The position numbers and the translations under genes were made by a program. Shown piece by piece: positions 35,931-45,296 of a DNA stretch of 64,000 nucleotides. Source of the DNA: an uncultured Lachnospiraceae bacterium (GTDB lineage Bacteria > Bacillota > Clostridia > Lachnospirales > Lachnospiraceae); contig CAJTOR010000009.1 of NCBI GenBank assembly GCA_910577675.1, positions 33,563 through 97,562 of the forward strand, read 5' to 3'. Every line of letters begins with the position of its first letter. The stretch's first letter is position 1. The notes under the pieces were generated by a model that had not been told where the DNA came from, searched no databases, and worked only from the letters and a program-made list of their open reading frames with translations.

Positions 35931-37565
35931 CTAAAGTATTTCTTTGTAGCTGTCAATATCCAGGAAGGCGGATTTATTTATAGTGTATATCTTCCCGGAA
36001 AGATCAATTATCCCGCTTGCATTCCCCTTAAAAATATTGCCTGCACAAACTGTATCGTCACGGATAAATTTCAGTTCCGGGCAGCTTTTCGCATTGTCCC
36101 CCAAAACAAGCTGAATCTTTTCGTAATCTTCATAAAAATATTCCTGCAAAAGCGGGAATATGGCGGTTTCAAAGATGTATCCTAACTTTTCCAACGTGGC
36201 ATTCTCCCCCGTAAGCCCGGTGAAAAAAGCATGTCCGATGGTATGTTCCCTGTCGTACAAATAGGTAAGCCGCCCATTTATCACTTCAAGCATGTCTGCC
36301 ACATCAAGTTCCCCCACACGGTCTGCTTTTAACTGCCTTAAAACCTGCGGCTGCGGCATCATTTCAACAAACCGGAAACGCCTGCGCAGTGCCGTATCCA
36401 TCAGGGCGACCGAACGGTCGGCAGAATTCATGGTTCCGATCAGGTAGACATTTTTCGGGACGCTGAATTCCTCGCCCGAATAGGGCAGTACCGCAGATAC
36501 TGCCTCCTTCTCCCCAGCCCTCTTTGAATTTTCAATCAGCGTAATCAGCTCGCCGAAAATCTTCGAAATATTCCCGCGGTTAATCTCATCGATAATAAAT
36601 ACATATGGCATCCCCGCTATTTCTTTACGGGTGCCGGCCGCTCCCCCAGATCCGCTCCCCGCTGCAAGGGCGCAGAATTTCTTAAATATGCCGGGTTCCA
36701 CCGCATACGAAAGACTGTCTTTCCCCCGGTCAACCACCGGTCTTATCCCCTCGATAAACTCTTCATAGCTGTAGGAGGGATGAAATGTGGTAAACACAAT
36801 TCTCCCCTGTTTTTTAAGTTCCCTGTACCGCTCCATAACCTTACTATAATCCGTAAGTTCAAAAAGCGGTTTCCCATCGCAGAAGGCAACCGCATAGACT
36901 GCGGACATATAAGTTTTTCCCGTGCCGGGAGGACCGTACAAAATCAGATTCTTATACGCTTCCCAGTCCTGCCCCGGCTCCCACTCGCCCTCTTCGGCAG
37001 CAGAATTTACATATTTTTCCTTTTCATACTCCTCGCTCTTGCCTTCATCCCCCCGCATTGATATCTGCTCAAAATAAATTTGTTCCGGGCAAACCTGCTC
37101 GGGGCAGGAAACATGATTATAGATTGTAGGATATATATTTTTTACAAAAGCAAATAATTCCCCCACCGTTATCACATCGCCGTCCACCTCCAGCCGGTCT
37201 GCCGGATTAAGCTCCTTTGGATATGTTTTTCCCTCAAGTTCCCCCATCATAGTAAGCCGCCTAAGCGAGGGATCTTTCTCATTATCCCCGCGCAAATAAC
37301 AGTTTACGGACTTCTCCTGACCCGCGCAGCACAAAAAAGAACATCTTGCCCTGTCCACATAGCCATCCGCATACAGGGCGGCAAGTTTTGCTATCTCCGC
37401 CTGTTTAAAATACAGATCGTCGCGCGTTGCTATTTTATCTGCCCGGTAACTCCTAAGTATTAATATTGCCGCCGCAATCCAGACGGCATTATTTATTTCG
37501 TATTTTTCACCTGGCTCTTTTTTTGCTGATAATAGATTTTCTTTTTCCATATATGATTTCTCCAA
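35931..37565 (-). CDS. mcrB: McrB-like AAA+ GTPase of a type IV restriction system
   Basis: 544 residues. The N-terminal 195 residues form an unrecognised target-recognition region with a cluster of cysteines (RCSFLCCAG). Then comes the McrB-type AAA+ motor: LYGPPGTGKTYMSAVYA (Walker A), TFHPSYSYEEFIEGIRP, FIIDEINRGNISKIFGELITLIE (Walker B) and TMNSADRSVALMDTALRRRFRF with the NxxD and arginine elements. McrB binds modified DNA and drives McrC. The specificity cannot be told. A strong private promoter lies upstream, directly after the XRE gene. Confidence 0.92.
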   Translation of the reverse strand: MEKSYMEKENLLSAKKEPGEKYEINNAVWIAAAILILRSYRADKIATRDDLYFKQAEIAKLAALYADGYVDRARCSFLCCAGQEKSVNCYLRGDNEKDPSLRRLTMMGELEGKTYPKELNPADRLEVDGDVITVGELFAFVKNIYPTIYNHVSCPEQVCPEQIYFEQISMRGDEGKSEEYEKEKYVNSAAEEGEWEPGQDWEAYKNLILYGPPGTGKTYMSAVYAVAFCDGKPLFELTDYSKVMERYRELKKQGRIVFTTFHPSYSYEEFIEGIRPVVDRGKDSLSYAVEPGIFKKFCALAAGSGSGGAAGTRKEIAGMPYVFIIDEINRGNISKIFGELITLIENSKRAGEKEAVSAVLPYSGEEFSVPKNVYLIGTMNSADRSVALMDTALRRRFRFVEMMPQPQVLRQLKADRVGELDVADMLEVINGRLTYLYDREHTIGHAFFTGLTGENATLEKLGYIFETAIFPLLQEYFYEDYEKIQLVLGDNAKSCPELKFIRDDTVCAGNIFKGNASGIIDLSGKIYTINKSAFLDIDSYKEIL

Positions 37566-37695
37566 AATAATCCTTTATGTCAGAGCAATTTACTGCGAGC
37601 AAGTTGAAACAAAAAGTCAACAGACTTGTTTTTCAGCTATATCCCCTCTGTCTGATTGTATGTCATATTTAAAAGCAATCCTTTATTTTATGGAA

Positions 37696-37724
37696 AGTAT
37701 ATTTCATAGCTGGCAATCTGTCAA
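37696..37724 (-). promoter_or_regulatory. Promoter of mcrBC
   Basis: Perfect TTGACA (37719-37724), a 17-bp spacer and TATACT (37696-37701) on the minus strand, between the XRE gene stop and mcrB, leaving a leader of about 125 nt. Confidence 0.8.
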
Positions 37725-37741
37725 TATTTTTCAGGAAAGAC

Positions 37742-38071
37742 TTACTTCTCGTGATCTTTTAGCCAGCCAATAAAACTTAATGTCTGTTCCTGCTGAACCT
37801 TGTTTAAACGTTTCAACCCTGCAAAAATCCTTTCTGGCAACTCTTCCTGTGACATACTATCCGCCCCGAGAAGCACTTCGTCCGGTGTCATATGTAACAC
37901 ATCCGCGATCTGCATTAATACATCAATGGAAGGGATGGAACGCCCCCGCTCAATATTTGAAAGATACCGTGGGCTAAGTTCCGCCTTTGCCTCCACTTCC
38001 GCCTGCGTCAGTAAAAGTTTTCTTCTCTTTTGCGCAATCCTTCTTCCAATTTCAGTATAATCCATATACAT
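37742..38071 (-). CDS. XRE-family HTH regulator upstream of mcrBC
   Basis: 109 residues. An N-terminal Cro/C1-type helix-turn-helix (IGRRIAQKRRKLLLTQAEVEAKAELSPRYLSNIERGRSIPSIDVLMQIADVL). A short C-terminal helix region may dimerise. GGAGG lies upstream of the ATG. Its place between the glycan operon and mcrBC, with the mcrBC promoter starting right after its stop, suggests it may repress mcrBC. It could equally affect the upstream glycan genes. Confidence 0.82.
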   Translation of the reverse strand: MYMDYTEIGRRIAQKRRKLLLTQAEVEAKAELSPRYLSNIERGRSIPSIDVLMQIADVLHMTPDEVLLGADSMSQEELPERIFAGLKRLNKVQQEQTLSFIGWLKDHEK

Positions 38072-38139
38072 GGCTGCGAACCTCCTTCCACCAAAGCCTT
38101 TTCTTTTGTTTAAAATCGTCCACCACTAAAGTTTCTGAC

Positions 38140-39178
38140 TTAATCTCTTTTTTCCAAATATCCCATAGGATGAAAAATAAAGTTAATCGGTACAAAAAAT
38201 CTCTCCATAAATGCGATCCCAAGCGATAACCCAAAATCTGCGACTAAAGAAATCAGGCAAAACACAATCATCATCTCGGTTTCTCGAAAATTTAAAACTG
38301 AAAGCACTGGAACCAAAATCAATTTATGGACTATATTCCCATGAAGCATATAAATCTCCACCGAATACTTTGATACTAAATTTTCCAACCAAGTAACCTG
38401 CTTTCTAAAATAATAAAAAAGACTGACAATAACCCTGCTCCCTGCAAGACCACACATCATCCGCAACAAGGTGGTATTCGCCCCAACATCAATTAGTGCT
38501 GCCGTTACCTGTATCACCACAAAACATGCAGCCGCACAGAAAAAATGAAAATCTATTTTCCATGCAGTATCCTTGCACCGTATTGCATACCTACCATATC
38601 GAAAACAAATCAGATACCCAAAAAATTTTGAAATTTCCCTAGCCAGTTTCCCAAAAACTACAAATCCTTTTTCATCAAGTATAATACAAACAATTCCGAA
38701 AAGAATCCATAAAACACCTGTTATCAATACATAAAATACCCCCCCCCGATTTTTTACCTTTGTTCCTTTCAAACATTAAAATTATAATTTCTACAGATAG
38801 AACCAAGGCTAAAAAAACTAAAAACCATACCCCACTGTACACCGTAAAAATGTCCCTTTTGGAATCAAACAAAAACTGAACCAACACAAAAAAGAATGCG
38901 GGAATCAAAAGGTTTCCCACCCTTTTCACCCATATTTTCCGCAAATCTATTTGGCTCTTTATTGTAAACATCTCAAAAGTGATTCCACTCATTACAAAAA
39001 ACAATGGCATATGAAACAAATAAAGCCCCCTGTTTAGGTATCTCATAAAATCATCGTCCCACAATTCCGCTATATGTCCCACCACCACCAGCAATACTGC
39101 AAACGCACGCAGCGAATCCAGCCAGCCCTCTCGATTTCCACATTTATTCATATTGGAAACAAGTCTTTCCTCTTTCAT
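38140..39178 (-). pseudogene. Acyltransferase-3 family O-acyltransferase, frame-broken at a G9 tract (probably phase-variable)
   Basis: Two overlapping minus-strand frames together make one membrane acyltransferase of about 345 residues. The first (38675-39178) has the N-terminal signature WLDSLRAFAVLLVVVGHIAELWDD and FHMPLFFVMSGITFE with the catalytic His. The second (38140-38772) carries the remaining helices. They join at a run of nine G on the coding strand (38739-38747). With eight or eleven G the frames fuse exactly (…KKSGGVFYVLITG); with nine the product stops after about 167 residues. Family members O-acetylate surface polysaccharides. It is the last gene of the glycan operon. A sequencing error in the homopolymer is the alternative. 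Confidence 0.8.
38739..38747. repeat. G9 homopolymer tract in the acyltransferase gene
   Basis: Nine C on the plus strand (nine G in the coding strand), lying exactly where the reading frame of the acyltransferase breaks. Eight or eleven would restore it. Confidence 0.85.
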
Positions 39179-39198
39179 TTTCTTCCCTCCGTAATTCT

Positions 39199-39627
39199 CT
39201 ATTCCTGTATCACTCCCTTTTTTAATAATATATTCCCATACTGGGCACGTTCTCCCGTTGCCACTACTGCGTATGCCCGTTGTGCCCTATTATAAAATTC
39301 CTGTCGCTCTATCCGGATTATATTCGCCCGCGGATCATATTTCGAAATCATTTTTTCATATTCCACCCAAATTTTCGGAATAACAGAATCCCCTTTTGCT
39401 ACTTCCATCAATACTACCTGTTCTCCAACATAATGATCCAGTGGAAATACACCCAAAATCGCATCCAACAGAATATCTGCCCCAATGCCATCCGCCCTTA
39501 CCAGTCGCTTTCCGAGAGAAACCGCTGGGAAATTTGCATCGGCAATCACAATTTCATCCCCATGCCCCATCTCACACAATATCTTTAACAACTCCGGTGA
39601 AAGCACAGTATTAATTCCTTTTAACAT
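39199..39627 (-). CDS. fucU: RbsD/FucU-family sugar mutarotase, L-fucose mutarotase type
   Basis: 142 residues from MLKGINTVLSPELLKILCEMGHGDEIVIADANFPA, which is the classic FucU N-terminus with its catalytic His and Asp; GAGGAAG precedes it. FucU interconverts alpha and beta forms of free L-fucose and can act on related pyranoses. A mutarotase makes sense only if a free sugar is an intermediate. That fits the fucokinase-type enzyme and the HAD phosphatase in the same operon. Confidence 0.88.
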   Translation of the reverse strand: MLKGINTVLSPELLKILCEMGHGDEIVIADANFPAVSLGKRLVRADGIGADILLDAILGVFPLDHYVGEQVVLMEVAKGDSVIPKIWVEYEKMISKYDPRANIIRIERQEFYNRAQRAYAVVATGERAQYGNILLKKGVIQE

Positions 39628-39659
39628 ATTTCTTCCTCTTTTCCATCCATTATCCAAAC

Positions 39660-40418
39660 CTATTTGTTCCCTGCAAGCTTCCGACTGCAATTAAAAAATT
39701 GTCTTGATGTAACCAAAATTCTAAGGAATGTCACCCAATAAGGATGTTTTACATGATTTTCTTTCAATGCAATGATCCCCTCTTTTATAGAACGACGGTA
39801 TGCATCCTTACTGCTGGTACTTAATCCCCCATAAAACATCCGAATCATAACCTTCGGTATGTAAGATAATTTTACACTTTCGTCCTTCAGGCACCTAACC
39901 ATAAATTCATAATCTCCGGAACATCGATAATTTTCCTTATATAAACCGTATTTCTCATATACCTCTTTTTTCAAATATAATGTCGGATGCCCCGGCATCC
40001 ACCCCCGTTTAATCTTTCCCTGCCCCATTTTCCAGTAGCGCACCACTTGTTCACCGTCAACATACACCAGATCACCATGAACACCATCCGTATTCTCTTC
40101 ACTTATCCTCTGCACAATCTCTGATATAACATTATTATCAGCAAACACATCCCAATAACATCCAATAATATCGCCAGTCGCCATCCGAATTCCCTTGTTC
40201 GCAGCATCATATAACCCTTTATCCTTTTCTGATACCCACTTTACAGTACCTTTAAATTGATCTTTAAAATCCTGTATCACCTTAACCGTGCAATCGGTCG
40301 AGCCCCCATCAACAATAATGCTCTCAATATTATCATAATCCTGTTCAAGCAAAGCCGTAAGACTCTTTTGCAAATGTTTTACATCGTTATATGTTGCAGT
40401 TACAATTGATACTTTCAT
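39660..40418 (-). CDS. Family 2 glycosyltransferase
   Basis: 252 residues from MKVSIVTATYNDVKHLQKSL, with GGGAGG upstream; a longer frame to 40448 was rejected. GT-A motifs IVTATYN, the ESIIVDGGSTDCTVKVI segment, an IGCYWDVFADNN region where a DxD-like acidic pair sits, and GDYEFMVRCLKD. It overlaps the HAD gene stop by 32 bp. It adds a sugar in the cell-surface glycan; donor and linkage are unknown. Confidence 0.85.
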   Translation of the reverse strand: MKVSIVTATYNDVKHLQKSLTALLEQDYDNIESIIVDGGSTDCTVKVIQDFKDQFKGTVKWVSEKDKGLYDAANKGIRMATGDIIGCYWDVFADNNVISEIVQRISEENTDGVHGDLVYVDGEQVVRYWKMGQGKIKRGWMPGHPTLYLKKEVYEKYGLYKENYRCSGDYEFMVRCLKDESVKLSYIPKVMIRMFYGGLSTSSKDAYRRSIKEGIIALKENHVKHPYWVTFLRILVTSRQFFNCSRKLAGNK

Positions 40419-41262
40419 CTCTACCTCCCGAATGGTTTTTCCCGTCAAGCAACAGTGTTTTTACAACCTTTGCCACCCCATCCTCATCATTTGAAACAGT
40501 AATGAAATCTGCCACCTCTTTAACCCTTTGGCAGGCATTCTCCATTGCAACAGAATATCCAGCATATAAAAGCATCGGAATATCATTCATCCCGTCCCCA
40601 AATGCCATTAAATTTTCAGGAAACAAACTTAATTTAAAAAGTAAGATTTCAAGCGCTTTTGCTTTTTCAATTCCTGCTGGCACAATCTCCAAAAAATATG
40701 GCTCTGAAAAGAAAACATCCAGCTTATCTAAAAAGGTTTTCTTTATACACTCTTGTGCCATTTTTAACCTGTCATTTTCCCCGACAAGCATAAATTTAGG
40801 TACCTGTTGCTTAACTGCATGATCCACTCTCCCCACCTTCTTTATTGTGGTCGAATTATTGTAAGCTTCCCTCCTGACATACGGATCCTCCTCTGACTCT
40901 GCAAGCACTTCACTTCCTAAATAGGTAAGCGGTTGTACCCCGAAACTTCTTGCAATACGGCATATTTCAGAATAGAACCTGTTCGGTATCAGTTTCTCAA
41001 ATATTACCTTTTCATGATGACAATCAATAATTTGCCCGCCATTATATGCCAATATATAACCTCCAAACTGTTTCAATTCCAATTCTTCTGCTATATTACG
41101 GATTCCAAGCACGGGTCTTCCGGATGCCAAAATTATTTTGATTCCCCTATCCATCGCCGCACGGAGTATTTCTCTTGTATAAGACGTTATCTGTTTTCTG
41201 GAATTCGTCAGAGTTCCATCCAGATCAATTGCCAAAACTCTGTAATCCATTTTCTTCACCAT
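40387..41262 (-). CDS. Cof-type HAD-IIB sugar phosphatase
   Basis: 291 residues. Motif I AIDLDGTLTNS, motif II LASGRP, a conserved lysine in GIEKAKAL and motif IV FGDGMNDIPMLLYAG. Cof-like enzymes dephosphorylate sugar phosphates and similar metabolites. It starts 3 bp before the KpsF-type isomerase stop, so the two are tightly coupled. That suggests it acts on the isomerase product, arabinose 5-phosphate. The substrate assignment is inferred. Confidence 0.88.
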   Translation of the reverse strand: MVKKMDYRVLAIDLDGTLTNSRKQITSYTREILRAAMDRGIKIILASGRPVLGIRNIAEELELKQFGGYILAYNGGQIIDCHHEKVIFEKLIPNRFYSEICRIARSFGVQPLTYLGSEVLAESEEDPYVRREAYNNSTTIKKVGRVDHAVKQQVPKFMLVGENDRLKMAQECIKKTFLDKLDVFFSEPYFLEIVPAGIEKAKALEILLFKLSLFPENLMAFGDGMNDIPMLLYAGYSVAMENACQRVKEVADFITVSNDEDGVAKVVKTLLLDGKNHSGGRDESINCNCNI

Positions 41263-41264
41263 AA

Positions 41265-42221
41265 TTATAAATAAATCCCCCTGTTAAGGATCGCAGTCAC
41301 CGAGATTACTCCAATTACTTTTTCTTCCAATATAACTGGCATCGACTTAATTTTATGTTCCATCATAATCCTGAGCGCTTCAATTGCCATTGTTTCTGCC
41401 TCCACATAAACTGGTAACTCATTTACCATCTGTGAAAGTCCTGTATGATATATGTCCACACCCTCTTCCAAAACCCGTTCCAAAGTACCATTCGTAATAA
41501 TGCCGCACAGCCGTCCATCCGGAAAATTTACTGGAATAATTCCGGTTTGTTGCCTGCTAAATACTTTGATGGCATCCACCAGCATCTTCCCCTTTTCAAC
41601 ACACTGCGCATGTTCAATTTTTTCCATAACATCCGTCACTTTAACTGTCAACTTTTTTCCCAAAGAACCAGCCGGATGGAATACTGCAAAATCATTTTTG
41701 GTAAATCCCTTCGCCTCAGAAACTGCTACAGCCAATGCATCCCCATAAACCATAGCAACTGTTGTGCTAGTCGTTGGAGCCAAACCCAAATGACACGCTT
41801 CCATCATATCAGGAAATACTTGTACAATGTCACTTTTTCTTGCTAATGTTGATTCCTTATTATTCGTAATTCCAATCAATCGAGCCCCTATGATTTTTAT
41901 ATTAGGAATAATTTTTACAATCTCTTCACTTTCTCCACTATAACTAATCGCAATCACAACATCCTTCTCCTGTATCATCCCCAGGTCACCATGCATTGCT
42001 TCCGCCGGATGCAGAAAAAACGAACAAATCCCAAGACTTGCCATAGATGCTGCTATCTTCCTGGCTACATGCCCGCTTTTCCCCATCCCTGTAACGATTA
42101 GCTTTCCCTGACACGAATCTACCTCTCGGCAAACCGAAAGAAATACCTTTCCAAGACTTTTTCCCAACCCCCTTACCGCCTCTGTTTCCTGCTCCACCAC
42201 CCGCTGCGCAGTCGCAAGCAT
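41265..42221 (-). CDS. kpsF: KpsF/GutQ-type D-arabinose 5-phosphate isomerase
   Basis: 318 residues from MLATAQRVVEQE, whose ribosome site GGGAGG is strong; a frame to 42242 has none. N-terminal SIS domain (LIVTGMGKSGHVARKIAASMASLGICSFFLHPAEAMHGDLGMI) and two CBS domains in the C-terminal third (VTDVM, MPVILEEKVIGVIS). The family interconverts D-ribulose 5-phosphate and D-arabinose 5-phosphate, normally for Kdo synthesis in Gram-negatives. No other Kdo gene is present and Kdo is not expected here. Its place beside a sugar phosphatase, mutarotase and fucokinase-type enzyme suggests another use for D-arabinose. Confidence 0.88.
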   Translation of the reverse strand: MLATAQRVVEQETEAVRGLGKSLGKVFLSVCREVDSCQGKLIVTGMGKSGHVARKIAASMASLGICSFFLHPAEAMHGDLGMIQEKDVVIAISYSGESEEIVKIIPNIKIIGARLIGITNNKESTLARKSDIVQVFPDMMEACHLGLAPTTSTTVAMVYGDALAVAVSEAKGFTKNDFAVFHPAGSLGKKLTVKVTDVMEKIEHAQCVEKGKMLVDAIKVFSRQQTGIIPVNFPDGRLCGIITNGTLERVLEEGVDIYHTGLSQMVNELPVYVEAETMAIEALRIMMEHKIKSMPVILEEKVIGVISVTAILNRGIYL

Positions 42222-42245
42222 CCTTTCCTCCCTATCCACCATATT

Positions 42246-42716
42246 TTATGCCTCCCATAAAAATGTCGAATCCCAGACCTCAACCCCACAGCCCTCAAAA
42301 TGCTCACGAATTCTTTCTTCAAGCTGTGCCCGTGTAATACCCTCTTTCAAAATAACCTGCAAAAAACCTCCCCCTCCTGCCCCGCAGACCGACTTTCCGT
42401 CTATTAAATCCGCGCAACAATCAAAAATATATTCAATACAAGTATTCGAAGCCCCACGATCCAGCGTCTTAACCAGTTCAAACTGCTCTGAAATATAATT
42501 TGCGAAAGCAGTTATATTTCCCCTCTCAATCTCAAATTTCATAAGTGCACAAATTCTTCGTATTTCCTCCAAAACTTCCATTGAATTTTTATGGTTTCTG
42601 ATACACTGGTTCATTTCTTCCCTCAGAACGCTCCTTGCCAGTCTTCTCTGCCCCGAAAAAATCAGCACAAACCGCTCCTGCAATTTTACACGAATATCCC
42701 TGTCCAACTTTATCAT
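42246..42716 (-). pseudogene. fkp: C-terminal GHMP-kinase part of the fucokinase/pyrophosphorylase, separated by an in-frame TGA
   Basis: 156 residues with the late GHMP-kinase motif (SVCGAGGGGFLQVIL) and the segment RFVLIFSGQRRLARSVL that normally continues the upstream protein. The frame is the same as the gene at 42747-45284: one TGA at 42747-42749 lies between YIYS and PGIFQNLKVDMIKLD. It could be an independently translated subunit, because an ATG starts at 42716, but no good ribosome site is seen. It is needed for kinase activity. Confidence 0.75.
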
Positions 42717-42746
42717 ATCAACCTTGAGATTCTGGAAAATCCCCGG

Positions 42747-45284
42747 TCATGAATAAATATATTTCAATCCTGGGGTATATCCCCCCACCTGATCCTGCCA
42801 TCCTCCTCCCGTATTCATCAGTTGCTCTATCACAAAAACATCACTATAAATTTTCTCTTTCTCCACCTCAATCCCAAACAACTCATATACTGCGCTAATC
42901 GCACAAGCTGCTAAAATGCTGCTTGTCCCAAGACCAGAACCCCTCGGCACATTTACGGATGTAACAAGCTTTAACCCCCCTCCCAGCCTTGCGCATAGTT
43001 CCTCCATATTTTCTTCGGTATCTGTATATGATACAATTCCTGCCGCAATCAAAACTGCTTTATGAAGTGCAAAAGTATCATATGGATTCCCACAATCTTT
43101 AATCAACGAAAGGTCATGGTATATTACACTACACTCCGAGTCCACACTTTCAAATTCTATAACAGACTCCACAGTCTTTAATACCTCAACGCAGATTGGC
43201 ATGTTACCCCTCAACAGCAAGGCTCCATTCAACATCGTACCACCATATTCCAAACAATACGGGGCAGCATCCGACGGACTCCCACAAAAATTGACACGCA
43301 CGGGAAGTTTTTTTATGATTTTATCTTTAGCGAAATGAATATTACAACCACAACTATACATTTCTTTTGCAGCTTTTAAAATATACTCTTTAATCGCAAC
43401 ATAAATCATATCTTCAAAATTTCCTGCACCCATATTTGCCACTTTACACTGGAATTTACCACAAACATAATTTAATCCCAGATACAACCTCATTTTCAAA
43501 AATAAATCATCAGTTTCATCTGCATAGGCCTTTAAAAATAAAAGCTCTGCTTCTTCTTTACCTGAAAAAACCTGAAATGCACTAAATACATCCTCCCCCA
43601 ATACAATATTTCTAATTATGTTCTCGCATCTTACCATGCTGCAAATTTCTCTCTGCCTTAATAATAAAGCGCTTATGTCCGCCTCCTCAAAACTGCCCTG
43701 AAGACTTATGCGCCTCATATTTTTCCATTCTTCAATCTCCTGGCTGTTTGCCTGTCCATGAAAAATTTGATACAGGATAACTGCATTTTTAAGTGCTTTT
43801 TCTTCCGTATCACTAACGGCATAAAGTTTTGCGTTCCAAATAGATGGCGGCATATCCTCCCACAACAGGGATGCTTCCATCCCCGTAACCTGCATTAATC
43901 TGCGCAGGGAACTCCCAAGGCACAGAGAATCAATCGAACCCTTCGGGTTATCCTCAATCCCATATATCCGGCACACATATTGACCGCTTTTCAACTTTAA
44001 TCCATGAATTACAACACCCGTCGGAAGTTCTATATCAAAATTAACAGAGAGTCCAGATAAAATACTTTTCCCACATACCTCCACCTTCCCTGTTAAAACA
44101 CAATTCTCTAAATAACTATCCCCGGAAACAAACACCTTATCTCCCACATATGAATTTATTCCCGAATAATCGCTTCCCGCTCCCTGATTACATAAAATTC
44201 TTTTTTCCCAGCCCAAATACCGGTACTCCCCGATTTTACGCACCATCAAATCATAGAGTTCCTCCGTCATACCAACATGAATATATCTTGCCGGATCCAT
44301 CCGAACCAATTTTATGGAATACCTGTGCAGCCTCTCCCATATCCTTTCCCGGCACCTTATTAATTGTTCGGAAAAACCGTTTTCTGGCGCAGAATCCCGG
44401 TACTCTTCCCAGCACACTTCAGATGCCAGCGGCATAACAAAATCATTATAAAAATTTAGCCGAACATCTCCATTAACATATTCTCCAAACCTTTCCTCCA
44501 AAAAATTTCCATTTTCATAAAACAGACCTGTCATTTCCAAAACCAGCTTAGAATCCAGCCAGATACAACCAGTATCAATATCTACCTGATCCTTTTGGTT
44601 CGCGGCTCCAACCTCTCTTAATACGGATTCTGTCTGCTTATGTAAAAACCTTTTTACAATCCCATCCGCTCCGCTCAAAAAAACCCCATGCTCCTTGCCC
44701 TCGCTCAAATTCGCTTTCATCGACAACCCTGCCGCATCACATGCAAACAATTCCAGCTGCAATGGATTAAACAAAAGTTCCGTATCCCCTGGCATAATCA
44801 GCATCCCATAAGACACTCTAGACGGAACCCTTGTCACCGCCATCAGCAACTCATCAAGTAACACCGCATTTTCGCCGTCCCAAAGTGCCCTAGGAATTGG
44901 TGAAAATAGCTTTCCGCATGCAGAATACTGGGGTATCCTTCTGCTGTCACCGCCCGAATGGATTACTAATATTTTCTGCTTTAGCAACCTATCAAAACCG
45001 ATCTCTTTCGCAATAACATAAAGAACATTCAAGGTAGCACCACCAGAACCGATCCGTTCCCCTCCTATATCCGCAACAACAATATAGCGCGTTCCCGGAT
45101 GAAGCAGCCCCCTTTCCTTCCTGCTATCAAGCTGTATCTGATAAGCTTCTGCCTGCCTATCATTTGATGCGGTTACTGCAATCCAGTCCCATGATGGCAC
45201 CTCGGAATGAGCAATAGAATACAAATAATCTGCCTCGGCATCTAAATAACTTTGCCTTAAAAATTTTTCTTCGCTACACATCAT
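42747..45284 (-). CDS. fkp: Bifunctional fucokinase/GDP-fucose pyrophosphorylase-type protein, truncated by one in-frame TGA
   Basis: 845 residues. The N-terminal part (about 60-460) has the fucose-1-phosphate guanylyltransferase features GSGGATLNVLYVI and VIHSGGDSRRIPQYSACGKLFSPIPRA. The C-terminal part has GHMP-kinase motifs VRVNFCGSPSDAAPYC and VPRGSGLGTSSILAACAI, ending near GGWQDQVGG. Bacteroides Fkp, of about 950 residues, phosphorylates L-fucose and makes GDP-fucose; such enzymes can also take D-arabinose, which is L-fucose without C6. The stop at 42747-42749 is a lone TGA: translation would otherwise run on in frame through 42246. It may be a recent nonsense mutation, an error, or a split two-subunit enzyme. 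Confidence 0.85.
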   Translation of the reverse strand: MMCSEEKFLRQSYLDAEADYLYSIAHSEVPSWDWIAVTASNDRQAEAYQIQLDSRKERGLLHPGTRYIVVADIGGERIGSGGATLNVLYVIAKEIGFDRLLKQKILVIHSGGDSRRIPQYSACGKLFSPIPRALWDGENAVLLDELLMAVTRVPSRVSYGMLIMPGDTELLFNPLQLELFACDAAGLSMKANLSEGKEHGVFLSGADGIVKRFLHKQTESVLREVGAANQKDQVDIDTGCIWLDSKLVLEMTGLFYENGNFLEERFGEYVNGDVRLNFYNDFVMPLASEVCWEEYRDSAPENGFSEQLIRCRERIWERLHRYSIKLVRMDPARYIHVGMTEELYDLMVRKIGEYRYLGWEKRILCNQGAGSDYSGINSYVGDKVFVSGDSYLENCVLTGKVEVCGKSILSGLSVNFDIELPTGVVIHGLKLKSGQYVCRIYGIEDNPKGSIDSLCLGSSLRRLMQVTGMEASLLWEDMPPSIWNAKLYAVSDTEEKALKNAVILYQIFHGQANSQEIEEWKNMRRISLQGSFEEADISALLLRQREICSMVRCENIIRNIVLGEDVFSAFQVFSGKEEAELLFLKAYADETDDLFLKMRLYLGLNYVCGKFQCKVANMGAGNFEDMIYVAIKEYILKAAKEMYSCGCNIHFAKDKIIKKLPVRVNFCGSPSDAAPYCLEYGGTMLNGALLLRGNMPICVEVLKTVESVIEFESVDSECSVIYHDLSLIKDCGNPYDTFALHKAVLIAAGIVSYTDTEENMEELCARLGGGLKLVTSVNVPRGSGLGTSSILAACAISAVYELFGIEVEKEKIYSDVFVIEQLMNTGGGWQDQVGGYTPGLKYIYS

Positions 45285-45296
45285 CTTTCTTCTCCT

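Noticed and set aside
42747-42749. TGA as a selenocysteine codon
   Set aside because: No selenocysteine insertion hairpin is apparent just after it, and GHMP kinases have no selenocysteine at this place.
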